The position numbers and the translations under genes were made by a program. Positions 1 to 8,820 of a DNA stretch of 64,000 nucleotides are shown piece by piece. This DNA is from DASQPR01 sp963836775 (lineage in GTDB: Bacteria; Actinomycetota; Actinomycetes; Mycobacteriales; Micromonosporaceae): assembly GCA_963836775.1 (NCBI GenBank), contig CAWIKR010000003.1, positions 3,706,210 to 3,770,209 on the forward strand, given 5' to 3'. The notes below the pieces were generated by a model that saw nothing but the letters and a program-made list of their open reading frames with translations, made no database searches and had not been told where the DNA came from. Numbering within the stretch: the first letter of the stretch is position 1; the number at the start of each line of letters is the position of its first letter.

Positions 1-84
1 ACGGGCAAGCCGTCGCGCAATGGCCGCGCCCAGCCCGCGGGAGCTTCCTGTCACCAAGGCGACGCGTTGCTCGTCCACGCTCAT
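1..84 (-). CDS. SDR family oxidoreductase, N-terminal fragment at window edge
   Basis: Reading leftwards from an ATG at 84, the 28 visible residues contain ALVTGSSRGLGAAIARRL, the glycine-rich TGxxxGxG nucleotide-binding motif that opens short-chain dehydrogenase/reductases. The gene leaves the window, so catalytic residues and substrate cannot be judged. The start is supported only by the usual distance of this motif from the N-terminus; a weak purine stretch lies upstream. The family assignment rests on one motif but a very characteristic one. Confidence 0.7.
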   Translation of the reverse strand, partial: MSVDEQRVALVTGSSRGLGAAIARRLAR

Positions 85-466
85 AAGCCCGATCATCTCG
101 CCCAGCCCCACCGCGGCCAACAAGATTCCGTCGACACCTGCCCATCTGGGCATCGGGCTCGGCCGCGATACCCAGGCAGACCACCGGTCACGGAGACCAC
201 CTCTTGGTCGAGACCGACCGGTTTGGCGAGCCCGTGCCATGCGCTGGGGTGCCGTCCGACCACCCCGCGGCACCAGGCCCTACAGGTCCGGCGGTTGCGG
301 AACCGTTGACGAACCCGCCACTAGGCAGGACGGTGATGGGTGTGCGACGGTTTGGAGGACCTCGCGTGCCGCGGCCTGTGGCTCGACGACTTTAGAAGTG
401 GCGTCCAGCCATGCTTCTTTGTGCCGGCCACGAGGATGATCCGTACGGCGGCCGTCTGCTTCGCCG
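85..466. other. Gap without a supported gene
   Basis: This 380-bp stretch separates the leftward SDR gene from the left end of an insertion sequence. The open frames here lack family resemblance and ribosome binding sites. It probably carries the SDR promoter, but no convincing -10/-35 pair is visible. Confidence 0.5.
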
Positions 467-1716
467 TGCGGGTGCCGAAAAGCTCGTCCGCCTGGTCACG
501 GTGGGTTCGTCAGTTACGAACGATCTCGCACTCGGTCGACCCGGTGCAGCGGGTGGCGTCGGCGACGCTAGCTGGGCGATGATGCCGCATTGTGCTGCGT
601 CGAATGGCCTACCTCGGCGTGACCAACGCACTCGCGCTGCTACGGCTGCTACCAATGAGCGACCGGGCCAAGGACGCCGAAATCCTCGCCCTCCGACATC
701 AGATCACCGTCCTGCAACGACGACTGCACGGCGAGAAGGTCCGGTTCATTCCAGCTGACCGGGCATTGCTGGCCGCGCTGCTGCGCCCACTCCCCCGCGA
801 CGTGCTGCGCCACATCCGACTGCTCGTACGCCCCGGAACCGTACTACGGTGGCACCGCGACCTGATCGCCGCACGCCACGCCCGCATCTCACGCCCGAAG
901 CGTGCCGGCCGACCGCCCACCATCCGATCCATCCGCCTGCTCGTGTTGCGCCTGGCCAGGGAGAACAGCTCGTGGGGGTATCGGCGCATCCACGGCGAAC
1001 TGCTCGTGCTTGGCGTCAAGGTCGCCGCATCAACAGTCTGGGAGATCCTCCGCGACGCCGGCATCGACCCCGCACCCGAGCGAAGCTCTACCACGTGGGC
1101 GACATTCCTGCGCACGCAGGCCCAGGCTCTCCTCGCCGCCGACTTCGTCGAAACCTTCACGTTGACCGGCACACGGATGTACGTCCTGGCCGTCATCGAG
1201 CACGCCACCCGCCGGGTCCGGATATTGGGCGCCACCGCGCACCCGACCGCAGCGTGGGTGACCCAAGCCGCCAAGAACCTGGTCATGGACCTATAGGATG
1301 CCGGCTGCCCGGCCCGCTTCCTCATCCGCGACCGCGACGGCAAATACCCCGCACTGTTCGACACCATCCTCGCCGACACGGGGATCGAAGTCGTACTCAG
1401 CGGCGTGCGCATGCCCCGGATGAACTCCGCGGTCGAACGATGGATACAAACGTGCCGCCACGAACTACTCGACCGCACACTCATCCGGAACCAGACGCAT
1501 CTCCTGCGAGCTCTGCGCGAGTACGAGCAGCACTACAACGAACACCGGCCACACCGCGGAATCTCAAACGCCAGACCCCTGCACCCACTCCCGGAACCGG
1601 TCCTTCCAACCACGATCACCGACCTCGCCATCCGCCGACGTGACCGCCCCGGCGGAATAATCCACGACTACCAACGTGCAGCCTGAGCTGCAGGGACGAT
1701 ATTCTCGGCACCCGCA
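467..1716 (+). mobile_element. 1250-bp insertion sequence, copy A (inactive)
   Basis: The ends are imperfect inverted repeats: TGCGGGTGCCGAAAA begins at 467 and its complement TTCTCGGCACCCGCA ends at 1716. The element is exactly as long (1250 bp) as the second copy at 52276-53525, which fixes the boundaries. It holds one transposase reading frame interrupted by an amber codon. No target-site duplication is visible, which suggests an old insertion or rearrangement. The neighbouring truncated toxin gene ends 22 bp from its right end. Confidence 0.9.
592..1686 (+). pseudogene. DDE (rve-type) transposase, amber-interrupted
   Basis: Two same-frame pieces (592-1296 and 1297-1686) align end to end with the intact 364-residue transposase at 52401-53495. 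A TAG at 1294-1296 replaces the CAG glutamine codon of the intact copy, a single C-to-T change. Integrase-core features are present: the WGYRRIHGEL motif, ADF-ET with the first Asp, RDRDGKY with the second Asp, and the RWIQTCRHEL region carrying the Glu. Without readthrough it would yield an inactive 234-residue product. The fold resembles IS3-type integrase cores, but it is a single frame and I do not assign an IS family. Confidence 0.9.
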
Positions 1717-1737
1717 CGGTGCGTCCAGACCAGCTGG

Positions 1738-1977
1738 TCAGCTGATCGACTTGACCTGGTCGCACATAGCGAAACCGGCGCGGCCGTCGAGGGTGACCGG
1801 CACGTGCCAGGCAAGCTGCCGGTCCGTGCTGGTGCACGGCACGACCAGCGCCAGCCGATTCGGCAGTGAACAGGACATTGGCGACGCGACCACGATCGCC
1901 GGCCGCCGGCCGGCGTTCTCCTTGCCGACCTGTGAGCTGAAATCCGCCCACCACGCCTGCCGCGGCGCCAAGGTCAC
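1738..1977 (-). pseudogene. MazF/PemK-like toxin, C-terminally truncated
   Basis: The product reads WWADF, GKENAGRRPAIVVASP, LALVVPCTSTDR, VPVTLDG and CDQVKSIS, which are the successive conserved segments of MazF/PemK endoribonucleases. It stops directly after QVKSIS, where family members normally continue for about 25-35 residues. The IS end lies just 22 bp further, so truncation by IS-linked deletion is likely. The GTG start at 1977 overlaps the expected antitoxin stop (GTGA). The antitoxin frame upstream is also broken, so the module is probably dead. Confidence 0.75.
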
Positions 1978-2214
1978 CAGTCCTCGCCTCCGGCTAGGCC
2001 GTCGGCGACAGTGCCCTCCGCCAGCATCCGCGCTCCACCTGATATGCCTCCAGCGCCTCCGGGTCAGCCGTCATTTTCCGGATCGACTCGGCTACGCGTG
2101 CTGGAACAGCACGACGCGCAGCGCCTCGGCCAGCGAGACGCCGCCCATTTCCTCGTTCGCGATCTTCGCGAGTTGGTCGCGGTTCTGCACGGAAACTCGC
2201 ATGCTTGTCTGCAT
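1974..2214 (-). pseudogene. MazE-type antitoxin partner, double frameshift
   Basis: From an ATG at 2214 the frame reads MRVSVQNRDQLAKIA then GGVSLAEALRVVLF, a pattern typical of actinobacterial antitoxins paired with MazF. The homology then jumps frame (AESIRKMTADPEALEAYQ) near 2095 and jumps again near 2020 to end in LAEGTVADGLAGGEDW at 1974. Each single frame is too short to be functional. The intended stop overlaps the toxin start, the standard antitoxin-toxin arrangement. The segments are seen directly; the family is inferred from the partner and sequence style. Confidence 0.6.
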
Positions 2215-2323
2215 GTGCTGAAGCATGCACGACCGCATGCAGGCTCGCCGGAGCGGGTTCGCGTTCACATACGAACGGTATGCCCCAACCATTGAATGGG
2301 CTGGGTACGGCCATATCCTGTGT

Positions 2324-3802
2324 TCAGCGCAGCGACGCCGTCACGAGGGCGTTGATGGCCGCCTCCGAACACGCCTGGGAGGCGCCGAAGGTGCGCACCC
2401 ATCCGCGGGCGGCGCTGAAGTCGAGTCCCTCCGCGCCCATGTCCACGACGACGAGCGACGGATGCCGCTTGATGAGCTCAGCGCTCAGCCGCTGCTGCCA
2501 TTCGTGGCGATGCGGGCTGCGTACGAGCAGGACGACCTCCGCGTCATCGTCGAATTCGCCGGTGAACAGGCCGATCTCGGAGGTGACCATGATCGCACCG
2601 TTGTAGGTGTCTCCCGAGATGGCCACCGTTTCGCACTCGTAGCCGGCTGCATCCAGCATCTCCTCGAGCGCACCGCCCCCACCGCCGACGGCGGGCGAGT
2701 GCTCCTGCTCCAGACGGATCACCAGCACGTGCCGGCCGCGCAGCCCGGCGTCCCCGCTGACGCGGCGGGCCCGCGCCGCGAGCTCGCGGCCCACCGCGTC
2801 GTCGCGACGCTCGGTGGTCTGCCGCTCCCGTCGGCCGAGACGGGCGATACGGGCGTTGGCCTGTTCGAGCCGCTCGATGTCGAGGCGGCCCTGCGCCACC
2901 GCATCCGTGATCGCCCGCACCGCGATCACGACGTCCTCCCGGTACGAGACCGCGCCCAGGCACAACGCGTCGATCCCGGCTTCCAGCGCGAGCACCACGG
3001 ACTCGGCCAGCGGTACGACGTCGCGTACGCCGTGCATCTCAAGAGCGTCGCAGATGACCACGCCGTCGTAGCCGATCTCCTCGCGCAGCAGGCCGGTCAC
3101 CGCCGCGCGGCTGATCGAGGCCGGGTACCGCTCGTCGAGCTGCGGCAGCCGGACGTGGGAGACCATGATGCCGTCCACACCCGCGGCGGCCGCGGCACGG
3201 AACGGATCGAGGTACCAGCCGACCAGTTCGTCACGGCTGAGATCGACCGTCGGGGTGCCCAAGTGCGCGTCCATGCCGCTGCGACCGTGCCCTGGGAAGT
3301 GCTTTGCGCAGGCGCTGACCCCGGTGGCCTGCAGCGCCTGCACCCAGGCGGCGGAGTGCGCGGAAACCCGGGCGCGGTCGTCGCCGAAGGTGCGCATCGC
3401 GTTGGGCGTCAGAGGGTTGGAGATCACGTCGACGGCGGGCCCGAGATTCCAGTCGATGCCGGCGTCGACCAACGAGAGGCCGATCTGCTCCGCCGCCGCG
3501 CGGGTCGCCTCGAGGTCGTCGATGCGCCCCAGCGCGTAGTTGCCGGGCACGCTGGTACCGCCGTACCCCTCCAGGCGCGTCACGTCGCCGCCCTCTTCGT
3601 CGGTCGCGATGATCACGTGGTCCCGCAGCGCGTGCAACGCGGAGGTGAGCTCGGCGACCTGCTCGCGCGAGTGGATGTCCCTTCCGTAGAGGATCACGCC
3701 GCCGAGCCCTGCCTCCACGCACGGCGCGAGCCACCGGGGTAGCGCCGGCCGACCGATGGAGGGGAAGAGAACGCCGTAGGCGAGGGTCTCAAGCTTGGTC
3801 AT
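2324..3802 (-). CDS. nagZ: GH3 beta-N-acetylhexosaminidase (NagZ-like)
   Basis: The 492-residue protein is a glycoside hydrolase family 3 enzyme. It shows the N-terminal TIM-barrel signatures DEEGGDVTRL and AKHFPGHGRSGMDAHLG, the latter being the His/Asp catalytic loop specific to N-acetylhexosaminidases of the NagZ group, and VICDALEMHGV with the nucleophile Asp. A C-terminal region of about 150 residues resembles the second domain of two-domain actinobacterial members. The ATG at 3802 was chosen because GAAGGG precedes it and it places the barrel correctly. No signal peptide is seen, so it is probably cytoplasmic, cleaving GlcNAc from muropeptides or chitooligosaccharides. It is divergent from the ROK-nagA pair, suggesting shared control. 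Confidence 0.85.
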   Translation of the reverse strand: MTKLETLAYGVLFPSIGRPALPRWLAPCVEAGLGGVILYGRDIHSREQVAELTSALHALRDHVIIATDEEGGDVTRLEGYGGTSVPGNYALGRIDDLEATRAAAEQIGLSLVDAGIDWNLGPAVDVISNPLTPNAMRTFGDDRARVSAHSAAWVQALQATGVSACAKHFPGHGRSGMDAHLGTPTVDLSRDELVGWYLDPFRAAAAAGVDGIMVSHVRLPQLDERYPASISRAAVTGLLREEIGYDGVVICDALEMHGVRDVVPLAESVVLALEAGIDALCLGAVSYREDVVIAVRAITDAVAQGRLDIERLEQANARIARLGRRERQTTERRDDAVGRELAARARRVSGDAGLRGRHVLVIRLEQEHSPAVGGGGGALEEMLDAAGYECETVAISGDTYNGAIMVTSEIGLFTGEFDDDAEVVLLVRSPHRHEWQQRLSAELIKRHPSLVVVDMGAEGLDFSAARGWVRTFGASQACSEAAINALVTASLR

Positions 3803-3987
3803 GTCAACCCTTCGATGCGGAGGTGCGCGACGCACGCCGGTCGCGAGTGAGCGGGGGCGCCCACGAATTCCATTCAGGGTGAAACGAATTCACGGCTGCC
3901 ATGCTAGGCGCTCCGCCCTCAATCCGCCCAGAGGGCGGCCACACCGAAAAAAAACGGGCGACAGGCTTCCGCGCGGCTCCCGGCGGG

Positions 3988-4011
3988 CTTATTCTTCTCA
4001 CCGCGAATAAG
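3988..4011. promoter_or_regulatory. Inverted repeat, candidate ROK operator
   Basis: CTTATTC and GAATAAG form a perfect 7-bp inverted repeat with a 10-bp spacer, 20 bp upstream of the ROK gene in an unusually AT-rich patch of the divergent nagZ/ROK intergenic region. Its position suits autoregulation by the ROK protein. The repeat is seen directly; binding is inference. Confidence 0.5.
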
Positions 4012-4030
4012 TTTCAGGCTGAGAGGAATT

Positions 4031-5239
4031 ATGGACTCAGGAACCGCGGTACGACGATCCAATCGCAGCTCCGTCCTGGAACACCTCCTGTCCGGTCGGG
4101 AGATCGACCGGCAGGAGCTGGTCGCCGCCACCGGCCTCAGTCAGGCCACGGTGTTCCGCGTCGTCGGTGAACTGCTGCAATCGCGCATCGTCGTCGAGGG
4201 CCCGACCATCGCACGCGCAGGCCGTGGTCGCAGCGCGACCAGCGTTCGCTTCAACGGCGAGATCGCGCTCGCCTGCGGCGTCGACCTCGGCGGCACCAAC
4301 TGTCGTCTGGTGTTGACCGACGCCCTCGGCCGCACCATCGCCCGCCGTGGCTACCGCACCCGTCATGACGTAGACGCCCGGGGCTTCGGCGAGTGGCTCG
4401 GCTCGTGCGTACGGGAGCTGGTCGAGCACGACGGCGAAGGCGCCACGCTCGGGGCCGTCACCGTCGGGCTCCCCGGCGCGGTGGCCGGCGACAAGACCCG
4501 CGTCGTCGGCTCGCAGAACCTGCCGCAGATCCGCGGCCCCGAGTTCCTCCAGGCCCTAGCCGGCTCCATTGACGCGCCGGTCAACATCGACAACGACTCC
4601 AACCTCGCGCTGCTGGGTGAGCTGCGCTACGGATCGGTGCCGCCGACCGAGACCACAGTGCTGCTCATCCTCGGCACCGGGCTCAGCGCTGCCGTCGCGA
4701 TGAACGGCGAGATCCTCTCGGGCGCCCAGGGGCTGCTCGGCGAGTTCGGGCGCCTGCCGCTGCTCGGGCGCGCGCATCGCATGCGCGACCTGCTCTCAGG
4801 CGCCGGGCTGGCCGGCTATGCGCGCTCGCTCGGCTTCACGCTCGACAGCACCGCCGAGGTGTTCGCGCAGCCGCAGCGGTTCGGGCCGCTCGTCGCCGAA
4901 TCCCGCGCCGCGTTCACGCACCTGATTGAAGTCGTCGCACTCGCCTATGAGCCGGCCAGCATCCTGGTCACCGGCGGGTTCTCGGAGTCCTTCTCCGACG
5001 ACTGGTTCACTGATACCCGGGACCGCCTGCGTGAGCTGGTGGGCGTCGACAGCATGATCCAGCGTTCCACGCTGGGCGCCGCCGCCGGTCTACTCGGCGC
5101 GATGGCCCACGCACTGGGCCACCTCCACGTCGGGCTCGGCGCGCTCGGTGCCCTGTCCGCCACCGTCGCCCCAAGCCGCGACGAGATCCTCGACCGATTC
5201 CGCTCGTGCTCCCCCGAACCCCTCGCCAGTGGAGTCTGA
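4031..5239 (+). CDS. ROK family transcriptional regulator
   Basis: This 402-residue protein has an N-terminal winged helix (about residues 8-60, with LVAATGLSQATVFRVVGEL) followed by a sugar-kinase-like ROK fold starting at GVDLGGTNCRLVLTD and containing LILGTGLSAAVAMNGEI. ROK repressors bind a sugar ligand in the kinase-like domain and control sugar catabolism. GAGAGGAA just before the ATG fits a ribosome binding site. The stop lies two bases before the nagA start, so the two genes form an operon and the likely ligand is an N-acetylglucosamine derivative. The typical zinc-binding CxCGxxGC motif is not evident. Confidence 0.9.
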   Translation: MDSGTAVRRSNRSSVLEHLLSGREIDRQELVAATGLSQATVFRVVGELLQSRIVVEGPTIARAGRGRSATSVRFNGEIALACGVDLGGTNCRLVLTDALGRTIARRGYRTRHDVDARGFGEWLGSCVRELVEHDGEGATLGAVTVGLPGAVAGDKTRVVGSQNLPQIRGPEFLQALAGSIDAPVNIDNDSNLALLGELRYGSVPPTETTVLLILGTGLSAAVAMNGEILSGAQGLLGEFGRLPLLGRAHRMRDLLSGAGLAGYARSLGFTLDSTAEVFAQPQRFGPLVAESRAAFTHLIEVVALAYEPASILVTGGFSESFSDDWFTDTRDRLRELVGVDSMIQRSTLGAAAGLLGAMAHALGHLHVGLGALGALSATVAPSRDEILDRFRSCSPEPLASGV

Positions 5240-5241
5240 CC

Positions 5242-6450
5242 ATGACGGTGCGAATTCTGACCAACGCGCGCCTGGTCCTTGAGGACCGCGTCATCGACAA
5301 CGGATGGCTCGTGATTCGCGACGGCGTCATTGATTCCCTCGGCCCGGGTGAGCCCCCGGGGCCGCAGCGCTTCAACGCAGCCGCGGTCGACTACGTCGAC
5401 GTCGAACGGCAGTGGGTGCTGCCCGGCTACATCGACCTGCACTGCCACGGAGGGGGTGGCCGGGCGCTCTACAGTGGCAACATCGAGGACGTGCGGGTGG
5501 CCGCTGCCGCCCACCTGAACCGGGGTACCACGAGCATGCTCGCCTCCATCGCTACTGCCCGGCTGGAGACGATGATCGCGGCCGCGGAGGCCATCGGCGC
5601 GGCCATCGACGACAACAGCGCCCCGAACATCCGCGGAATCCACTTCGAGGGCCCGTTCCTGTCTTCCGCGCGACGCGGCGCCCAGACCCTCGCCGCCCTG
5701 CGCCTGCCGGACGAAGGAGTCTTCCGTCGCCTTATGCGCGCCGCCGGAGGGCACGCCGCGTCGATGACCATCGCCCCCGAACTTTCCGGAGCGATCGAGC
5801 TGATCCGGCGCAACAGCGACGACATCGTCTTCTGTGTCGGCCACACCGACGCCAACGCCGAAGCGTTCCAGGCGGCCGTGGACGCCGGCGCTCGCCACGT
5901 CACCCACCTGTTCAACGCGATGCCAGGCGTCACCCACCGCACCCCGGGTCCTGTCGTGCGGGCGCTGCTGGACCCCCGCGTCACGGTGGAGCTGATCGCC
6001 GACGGGCACCACCTCGCAGCGGACACCCTGCGCCTCGCGCTGAAGACGGCCGGTACCCGACGCGGGGTACTCGTCACCGATGCGATGGCCGCGGCGGGAC
6101 TCGAGGACGGCAGGTACGACTTCGTGGACCGTACCGTCGATGTGCGCGGCGGCGCGGCGTACCTGCACGGCACCGACACGCTGGCCGGCTCCACCCTGTT
6201 CATCGGGGAGGCGGCCGCCCGGGTCGGCGCACTCGCGAATCTCTCACCGGTCGACACCGCCCGGCTCACGTCCGCGAACGCGGCGCGCGTACTGGGCTGG
6301 ACAGACCGCGGCGTGCTCGCGGCGGGCGCGGCGGCCGACCTCGTCATCAGCCCTGACGGCGCGCACGCCGCCGCGGTGGCCATTGCCGGCCACTGGCGCC
6401 CCGCCGAGGCCTCGCCCGAGGTCGCCCGCCGCGAGCTCGCGCTCGTCTGA
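5242..6450 (+). CDS. nagA: N-acetylglucosamine-6-phosphate deacetylase
   Basis: The 402-residue amidohydrolase converts GlcNAc-6-P to GlcN-6-P and acetate in the cytoplasm. Visible hallmarks are the metal-site DLHCHGGGG, the Glu-bearing GIHFEGPFL, the histidines in VGHTDA and THLFNAM, the substrate loop IADGHHL and the catalytic Asp in VTDAMAAAG. The ATG at 5242 is preceded by GGAG and follows the ROK stop by 2 bp, so the two are translationally linked. With the divergent GH3 gene and the nearby sugar importer it forms an amino-sugar recycling locus. Phosphorylation and deamination partners (NagK, NagB) are not in the window. Confidence 0.92.
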   Translation: MTVRILTNARLVLEDRVIDNGWLVIRDGVIDSLGPGEPPGPQRFNAAAVDYVDVERQWVLPGYIDLHCHGGGGRALYSGNIEDVRVAAAAHLNRGTTSMLASIATARLETMIAAAEAIGAAIDDNSAPNIRGIHFEGPFLSSARRGAQTLAALRLPDEGVFRRLMRAAGGHAASMTIAPELSGAIELIRRNSDDIVFCVGHTDANAEAFQAAVDAGARHVTHLFNAMPGVTHRTPGPVVRALLDPRVTVELIADGHHLAADTLRLALKTAGTRRGVLVTDAMAAAGLEDGRYDFVDRTVDVRGGAAYLHGTDTLAGSTLFIGEAAARVGALANLSPVDTARLTSANAARVLGWTDRGVLAAGAAADLVISPDGAHAAAVAIAGHWRPAEASPEVARRELALV

Positions 6451-6950
6451 GGTGACCGGCGACGCGCCATCACCGATCGCCGCCACGAAAGCTGATATTG
6501 CGCACGGCCGCCGGTGCATCGTCACCCGGCGCGGCCATGGCGATCCGGACGGCGAGCGCCGAGCCGAAACGTTCATCGCGACGTTGCACATGCCGGTACC
6601 GAACCTGTCACCGCGAGCCGTCGAAGACTGCGGCCAGGATCAGTGGCGACGGCGGCAAGCGCGGCGACCGTGCCGATGCCCGCGACACCCACCGAGCCGC
6701 GGTCGCGCGGCGTGCCGAAAAGCCCCGCCACGATCCGCGCGGCCAGTACGCATCCGGCCACCGAGCCGCCGACAGCCCGAGCGGGAGCGCACCCATGACT
6801 AGGATCGACAGCTGCGGCTGCCCGCGGACGGCGCCGAGCCGGGACAGCCAGCTCGACGAGCCGATCCCGGACAGGGCAATACCGTGCCGATGCCGCCGGC
6901 CATCGTCAGGCCCCGGCGTCCGTAGCGACCTGGCGGATCCAAGTCCACGA
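6451..6950. other. 500-bp gap between nagA and transporter, no supported gene
   Basis: nagA and the permease gene converge here. Open frames exist on both strands but lack homology and start signals. Some leftward frames have a membrane-protein flavour (for example LTMAGGIGTVLP), which could be remnants of a decayed transporter, but this is too weak to call. Confidence 0.4.
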
Positions 6951-7844
6951 TCAGCCCTTGACCGCGCCCGCGGACATTCCGGAGACGAGGTTCCTTTGAA
7001 CGATCATGAAGAAGATCACCACGGGTAGGGCGAACAGCACCGATGCCGCGATGAGCCCGCCGTAGTCGATGCGCGCGTTCGTGCTGAAGGAGACCAGCCA
7101 CACGGGCAGGGTGTACTTCGACTGGTCCTTGAGCATGACGTACGCGGTGATGTAATCGTTCCACGCCGCGATGAACGCGAAGACGCTTGTCGAGATGAGC
7201 CCGGGCAGCACCAGCGGGAAGTAGATGCTGCGCAGGATGCGCCCCGTACCGGCACCGTCGATCTTCGCGGCTTCCTCGACCTCGATCGGGACGTTGACGA
7301 AGAAGCCACGCAGCACCCAGATGCTGAACGGCAGCACGCTGGACACGTAGGCCAGGCCCAGCCCCCAGTAGCTGTTGAGCATGCCGAGGCTCTTGAACGA
7401 CAGGAACAGCGGGATCAGCAGAGCGCCGCCGGGAATCATCTCCACGGCGAGGATCGCCACGAGGATCGCCCGCCGTCCGATGAATTCGAAACGCGACAGT
7501 GCGGCCGCAGCGAGGAAGCCCAGCACGATGGAGACGACGACCACGCCCAGCGACACGATCAGGCTGTTGACCAGCGAGGTGAGGAAGCCCGCTTTGGTGA
7601 AGGCGTCGATGTAGTTGCCGAAACTGATCGGCGCGGGGAAGAACTGTGGCGTGTTACTGGTGATGTGGTCGCGGGTCTTGAACGACGTATTGAGCATCCA
7701 GTAGATCGGCACCGCCCACAACACGCAGCACACGATGGCGCCCACGTGCGAGATCGGATGCTTCGCCCGTCGCCGCCGCTGCCGGGCCACGGACGCGCTC
7801 GCGTGCCGGGCCGCGGTGGTGGGGTGTGTTTGTGTCGCGGTCAT
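6951..7844 (-). CDS. Sugar ABC transporter permease (MalG type)
   Basis: The 297-residue protein is the second permease of a CUT1 sugar importer. It has an Arg-rich cytoplasmic N-terminus, a first membrane segment (IVCCVLWAVPIYWMLN), about six transmembrane helices in all, and the EAA loop EEAAKIDGAGTGRILRSIYF that docks the ATPase. The ATG at 7844 overlaps the upstream permease stop (ATGA), showing translational coupling. No ATPase gene is adjacent; the MsiK/UgpC-like ATPase at 23.1-24.3 kb could serve it, as is known for MsiK in Streptomyces. Confidence 0.9.
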   Translation of the reverse strand: MTATQTHPTTAARHASASVARQRRRRAKHPISHVGAIVCCVLWAVPIYWMLNTSFKTRDHITSNTPQFFPAPISFGNYIDAFTKAGFLTSLVNSLIVSLGVVVVSIVLGFLAAAALSRFEFIGRRAILVAILAVEMIPGGALLIPLFLSFKSLGMLNSYWGLGLAYVSSVLPFSIWVLRGFFVNVPIEVEEAAKIDGAGTGRILRSIYFPLVLPGLISTSVFAFIAAWNDYITAYVMLKDQSKYTLPVWLVSFSTNARIDYGGLIAASVLFALPVVIFFMIVQRNLVSGMSAGAVKG

Positions 7845-8818
7845 GCCATCTCCCCCGAACGCATCAGACGGCGGATGTAGAGGCCGGTCAGGATCATGAG
7901 CAGGATCGCGGTCACGACCGCGATCGCGGAGCCCTGGCCGAACGAGTTGGACGCGAACGCCTTCTGAAACGCCCAGATGCTCAGGGTCGTCGTGCCGCCG
8001 TCCGGGCCGCCGCGGGTCAGAATCCACAGCTGATTGAAGGTGTTGAAATGCCAGATGATCTGCAGGATCGTGGCCAGGTAGAGCACGGGGCGCAGGAACG
8101 GCAGCGTTATCGAGCGGTACATGCGCCAACTGCTCGCGCCGTCGAGCTGCGCGGCTTCGTAGAACTCCGCGGGGATTTGCGACTGGCCGGCGTAGAGGGT
8201 CAGCGCGACGAACGGGACCGACTGCCAGACGATGAGCAGCCAGACGATGGTGAAACCACCGCCGGCCGTACCGGTCCAACGGTGCGAGGTGTAGTCGCCG
8301 AACCAGCCGAGCTGGGTGATCAACCAGTTGAGCACCCCGTAGACGGGTTCGAACAGCCACTGCCACACCAGGGTGGCACTGACCGTCGGCAACGCCCAGG
8401 CGAGGATGAGCAACAAGTTCAGCACCGTGCGGAGGCCCCGGCTCACGTTGCCCATCATCTGCGCCATCGCCATACCGATGACGAGGCATCCGATCACCAG
8501 CGATCCGGTGAACACACCGGTACGCAAAAGGACCGGCCCGAACTGCGAGTCCTTGAAGATCGCCGTGTAGTTGGCGAAGCCGATCCACTGCGTCCTACCC
8601 GTGAACAGGGCGCGCAGGCCGAAGTCCTGGAACGAATTCACCACCAGCCGCACGAGCGGGTAGCCCAGTACCCCGGCCAGGACGATGCCGGCCGGGGCCA
8701 ACAGGATGGCCGGAGCCAGGTTCAGACCGCCGCGTCGGCGGTGGGGCCGAGATCCGCTCTCGGCCCCACCTGACTCCGCGACAGCGCTGACGACTGTGTT
8801 CGAGGTGTCTGCGGACAT
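7841..8818 (-). CDS. Sugar ABC transporter permease (MalF type)
   Basis: This 325-residue protein has the MalF-type layout: hydrophilic N-terminus, helix NLAPAILLAPAGIVLAGVLG, further helices, and the EAA loop EFYEAAQLDGASSWRMYRSI. It pairs with the downstream permease to form the membrane channel. The ATG at 8818 lies 2 bp from the binding-protein stop; a GTG one codon earlier would overlap that stop, so the exact start is uncertain by one codon. The order lipoprotein, MalF, MalG is the standard CUT1 operon. Confidence 0.9.
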   Translation of the reverse strand: MSADTSNTVVSAVAESGGAESGSRPHRRRGGLNLAPAILLAPAGIVLAGVLGYPLVRLVVNSFQDFGLRALFTGRTQWIGFANYTAIFKDSQFGPVLLRTGVFTGSLVIGCLVIGMAMAQMMGNVSRGLRTVLNLLLILAWALPTVSATLVWQWLFEPVYGVLNWLITQLGWFGDYTSHRWTGTAGGGFTIVWLLIVWQSVPFVALTLYAGQSQIPAEFYEAAQLDGASSWRMYRSITLPFLRPVLYLATILQIIWHFNTFNQLWILTRGGPDGGTTTLSIWAFQKAFASNSFGQGSAIAVVTAILLMILTGLYIRRLMRSGEMA

Positions 8819-8820
8819 CA

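Noticed and set aside
849..1643. Overlapping 264-residue frame inside IS copy A
   Set aside because: Same region of the intact IS copy shows the transposase frame conserved instead; this one is a shadow.
2225..3742. A 505-residue plus-strand frame opposite the NagZ-like gene
   Set aside because: Antisense to a gene with a full GH3 signature; no start signal or homology.
6498..7028. 176-residue plus-strand frame after nagA
   Set aside because: Runs into the 3' end of the permease gene on the other strand, Arg/Pro-rich shadow composition, no start signal.
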